The notes under the pieces are model-generated. The model saw only the letters and a program-made list of their open reading frames with translations. It made no database searches and was not told where the DNA came from. 50,486 nt of DNA, taken from assembly GCA_900757595.1 (NCBI GenBank), contig CAAEOL010000010.1:1-50486 (forward strand). Direction: 5' to 3'. Positions 49,777 through 50,486 of the stretch are shown piece after piece (the first letter of the stretch is position 1; each line of letters starts with the position of its first letter). Made by a program: the position numbers and the translations under genes. The stretch is from an uncultured Collinsella sp. (lineage in GTDB: Bacteria > Actinomycetota > Coriobacteriia > Coriobacteriales > Coriobacteriaceae).

Positions 49777-50363
49777 GCGCGGCCTTTGACCTGGTCCTTT
49801 TTAGGCGTGATGAGGTTGGAGACCGCCTTGTACACCGCCAGCGTCAACACCGAGTTGAGCACGGTCTTGATGAGGTTGAACGGCAAAACGGCGGGAAGCA
49901 TGAGCGGGGCGATCACATCGACCGAGCCATACCAGAACCAAACGCCGATGGTCAGGTTCGCGACCATGGACAGCGCCGTAGCGGCAATGACGCCGAGCGC
50001 CAGGCCAATCACGGCACCCTTGTAGGTGTGCATCTTTTGGTAGACGATCGCCGCGGGCAGAATAAAGCCCAGCGTAGCAACCAGGTTCATAAGCGCGCCG
50101 ACCCAGTCACCCGTGGTGAGCGCATGGATAACGATCGCCATAGCGGCAACAGCGGTGCCGGCACCAGGGCCATACGCAAATCCACACACCATCGCCGGCA
50201 CCAGCGACGGGTCATACGTCAAAAACGGCGCCGAAGGAAGGATAGGCAGCTGCACGTACATAAACAGGGCACCCAAGGCGCACATCAACGCCATGGTAAC
50301 GAGCTGTTTGGTGCTCCACCTATTCGTGTTCTCAAAATGGATATGCTGCGACTGTTCAGACAT
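49773..50363 (-). CDS. ribU: Riboflavin ECF transporter S component RibU
   Basis: 196 residues from the ATG at 50363 with AGGTG upstream. About six membrane helices; WSTKQLVTMALMCALGALFMYVQLPILPSAPFLTYDPSLVPAMVCGFAYGP is the RibU-like N-terminus. The FMN riboswitch directly upstream supports riboflavin as substrate. First gene of ribU-ecfAA'-ecfT. Confidence 0.9.
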   Translation of the reverse strand: MSEQSQHIHFENTNRWSTKQLVTMALMCALGALFMYVQLPILPSAPFLTYDPSLVPAMVCGFAYGPGAGTAVAAMAIVIHALTTGDWVGALMNLVATLGFILPAAIVYQKMHTYKGAVIGLALGVIAATALSMVANLTIGVWFWYGSVDVIAPLMLPAVLPFNLIKTVLNSVLTLAVYKAVSNLITPKKDQVKGRA

Positions 50364-50370
50364 AAGATCA

Positions 50371-50486
50371 CCTGCCTCTTTCATCCGGACTCTAACCGTT
50401 GGTACTGGGATCTCACCAGTTCAGCCGGCATGCGAGCCAACGCACACACGGGTCGCGGACTCATCAGCTCGGCGCAGGCACCTCGC
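50371..50486 (-). promoter_or_regulatory. FMN riboswitch (5' part cut by the window end)
   Basis: Read on the minus strand the conserved RFN segments are visible: a GTCCGCGACCCG-type segment, CTGGTGAGATCCCAGTACC, AACGGTTAGAGTCCGGATG and AAAGAGG. It ends about 8 nt before the ribU start, so FMN probably blocks translation initiation. The 5' strand of the closing stem lies outside the window. Confidence 0.9.

Noticed and set aside
1..50486. CRISPR array, rRNA operon, intact insertion sequence or replication origin
   Set aside because: No regular direct-repeat/spacer pattern, rRNA sequence, transposase gene or origin-type repeat cluster was seen.

Overview
The window looks like chromosome of a Coriobacteriia member, most probably Collinsella (inference from gene content, roughly 60% G+C and gene order; no 16S rRNA is present). 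Most of it is conserved housekeeping DNA on the minus strand, interrupted by accessory blocks.

1-4.7 kb is an accessory island edge: structured noncoding DNA, a decayed tyrosine recombinase, a small excisionase-like HTH protein, an unrecognised protein with a Cys-rich tail, tRNA-Thr(TGT), and an unusual HTH-HipA-like kinase fusion behind a perfect 28-bp inverted repeat. 4.7-10.2 kb is the operon disA-ispD-ispF-cysS-rlmB-yacP, syntenic with Firmicutes. Divergent from it is mntP behind a yybP-ykoY-type (Mn2+) riboswitch, then a hipBA module with three operator half-sites. 13.2-15.7 kb holds pepD and a RelB/DinJ-like antitoxin with a PIN toxin.

15.8-22.4 kb is the most novel part: a compact, lower-GC cluster that looks like a RiPP pathway. 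A 37-codon Gly/Cys-rich peptide gene at 21180-21293 has its own promoter, an operator-like palindrome and a strong terminator behind it. It is followed by an ABC ATPase, two ABC-2-type permeases, a radical SAM/SPASM maturase and a fused ABC exporter. An XRE-type regulator and a DUF2975-like membrane protein lie upstream.

22.5-40.1 kb returns to core genes: clpC, a DUF2798-like membrane protein, a ThrE-type exporter, a LysRS carrying a C-terminal tRNA-binding domain, greA, tatA, tRNA-Pro(CGG), ispE, veg, dtd, rdgB, rph, murI, a HAD phosphatase, murE (Lys/Orn-type motif, not the DAP motif) and asnB. 40.2-40.9 kb is a scar region: tRNA-Val(TAC), a direct repeat of its 3' end with a duplicated terminator, and a 215-bp AT-rich element with 28-bp terminal inverted repeats. 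41.0-45.9 kb is argC-argJ-argB-argD with ArgR-box-like sites upstream. 46.1-50.5 kb is a probable FMN-riboswitch-controlled operon: ribU, a fused EcfA-EcfA' ATPase, ecfT, and two tandem flavin split-barrel proteins.

Together the window shows three MEP-pathway genes (ispD, ispF, ispE), c-di-AMP synthesis, peptidoglycan precursor genes (murI, murE), arginine synthesis, riboflavin uptake, three toxin-antitoxin-like loci and one candidate peptide natural product system.
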